Shown in pieces: positions 5,916 through 5,955 of a stretch of 5,955 bases of DNA. Where the stretch lies: the NCBI GenBank assembly GCA_946538445.1, contig CAMNGO010000132.1, forward strand, positions 1 to 5,955. Direction: 5' to 3'. Under the pieces are notes generated by a model, which worked only from the letters and a program-made list of their open reading frames with translations, was not told the origin of the DNA and did not search any database. The stretch is from an uncultured Lachnospiraceae bacterium (lineage in GTDB: Bacteria; Bacillota; Clostridia; Lachnospirales; Lachnospiraceae). The first letter of the stretch is position 1. Each line of letters starts with the position of its first letter. The translations under genes were made by a program, and so were the position numbers.

Positions 5916-5955
5916 ATGAAACAGAAGAAGGAGATTCTGCTTTGTGAATATTTTA
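5916..5955 (+). CDS. Start of a downstream gene, truncated by the window
   Basis: An ATG at 5916 is preceded by GAGAGGA (5904-5910), five bases away, a good ribosome binding site. The frame stays open for 13 codons (MKQKKEILLCEYF) to the window edge. It begins 33 bases after cdaR with no terminator between, so it is probably in the same operon. Too little is visible for a function. It does not resemble the start of GlmM, the gene that usually follows cdaR in Bacilli, which opens with a YFGTDGVRG-type sequence. Confidence 0.6.
   Translation, partial: MKQKKEILLCEYF

Overview
The window looks like a chromosomal stretch from a Clostridia-type member of the Bacillota, most plausibly Lachnospiraceae or a close gut relative. 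This rests on overall protein character, strong AGAGGTG-type ribosome binding sites, sigma-A promoters close to consensus, and the gene content. All genes lie on the + strand. No tRNA, rRNA, CRISPR array, insertion sequence or phage gene is visible.

Layout: (1) 1-468, the 3' part of a type III pantothenate kinase gene (coaX). Its first ~220 bases are unusually GC-rich and do not resemble the family. (2) 492-1460, dusB, a tRNA-dihydrouridine synthase. (3) 1478-1506, a consensus sigma-A promoter, then a leader with a small stem-loop, then greA (1582-2067), and a strong intrinsic terminator (2103-2143). (4) An extended -10 promoter (2146-2175) begins a second operon: a small two-helix membrane protein (2227-2661), a polytopic membrane protein with a long acidic cytoplasmic tail (2658-3770), the diadenylate cyclase cdaA (3776-4684) and its YbbR-domain partner cdaR (4659-5882). 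A further gene begins at 5916 and runs off the window.

The first block is housekeeping: CoA synthesis, tRNA modification and transcript-cleavage rescue of RNA polymerase. The second block is a cyclic-di-AMP module. CdaA makes c-di-AMP at the membrane and CdaR is its membrane-anchored extracytoplasmic regulator. The two uncharacterised membrane proteins are joined to cdaA-cdaR by stop/start overlaps or gaps of a few bases and share one promoter. That makes them the best candidates here for an undescribed function, perhaps as accessory, sensor or transport components of c-di-AMP signalling; the functional link is inference from context. The other main anomaly is the composition and sequence break inside the 5' part of the coaX fragment.
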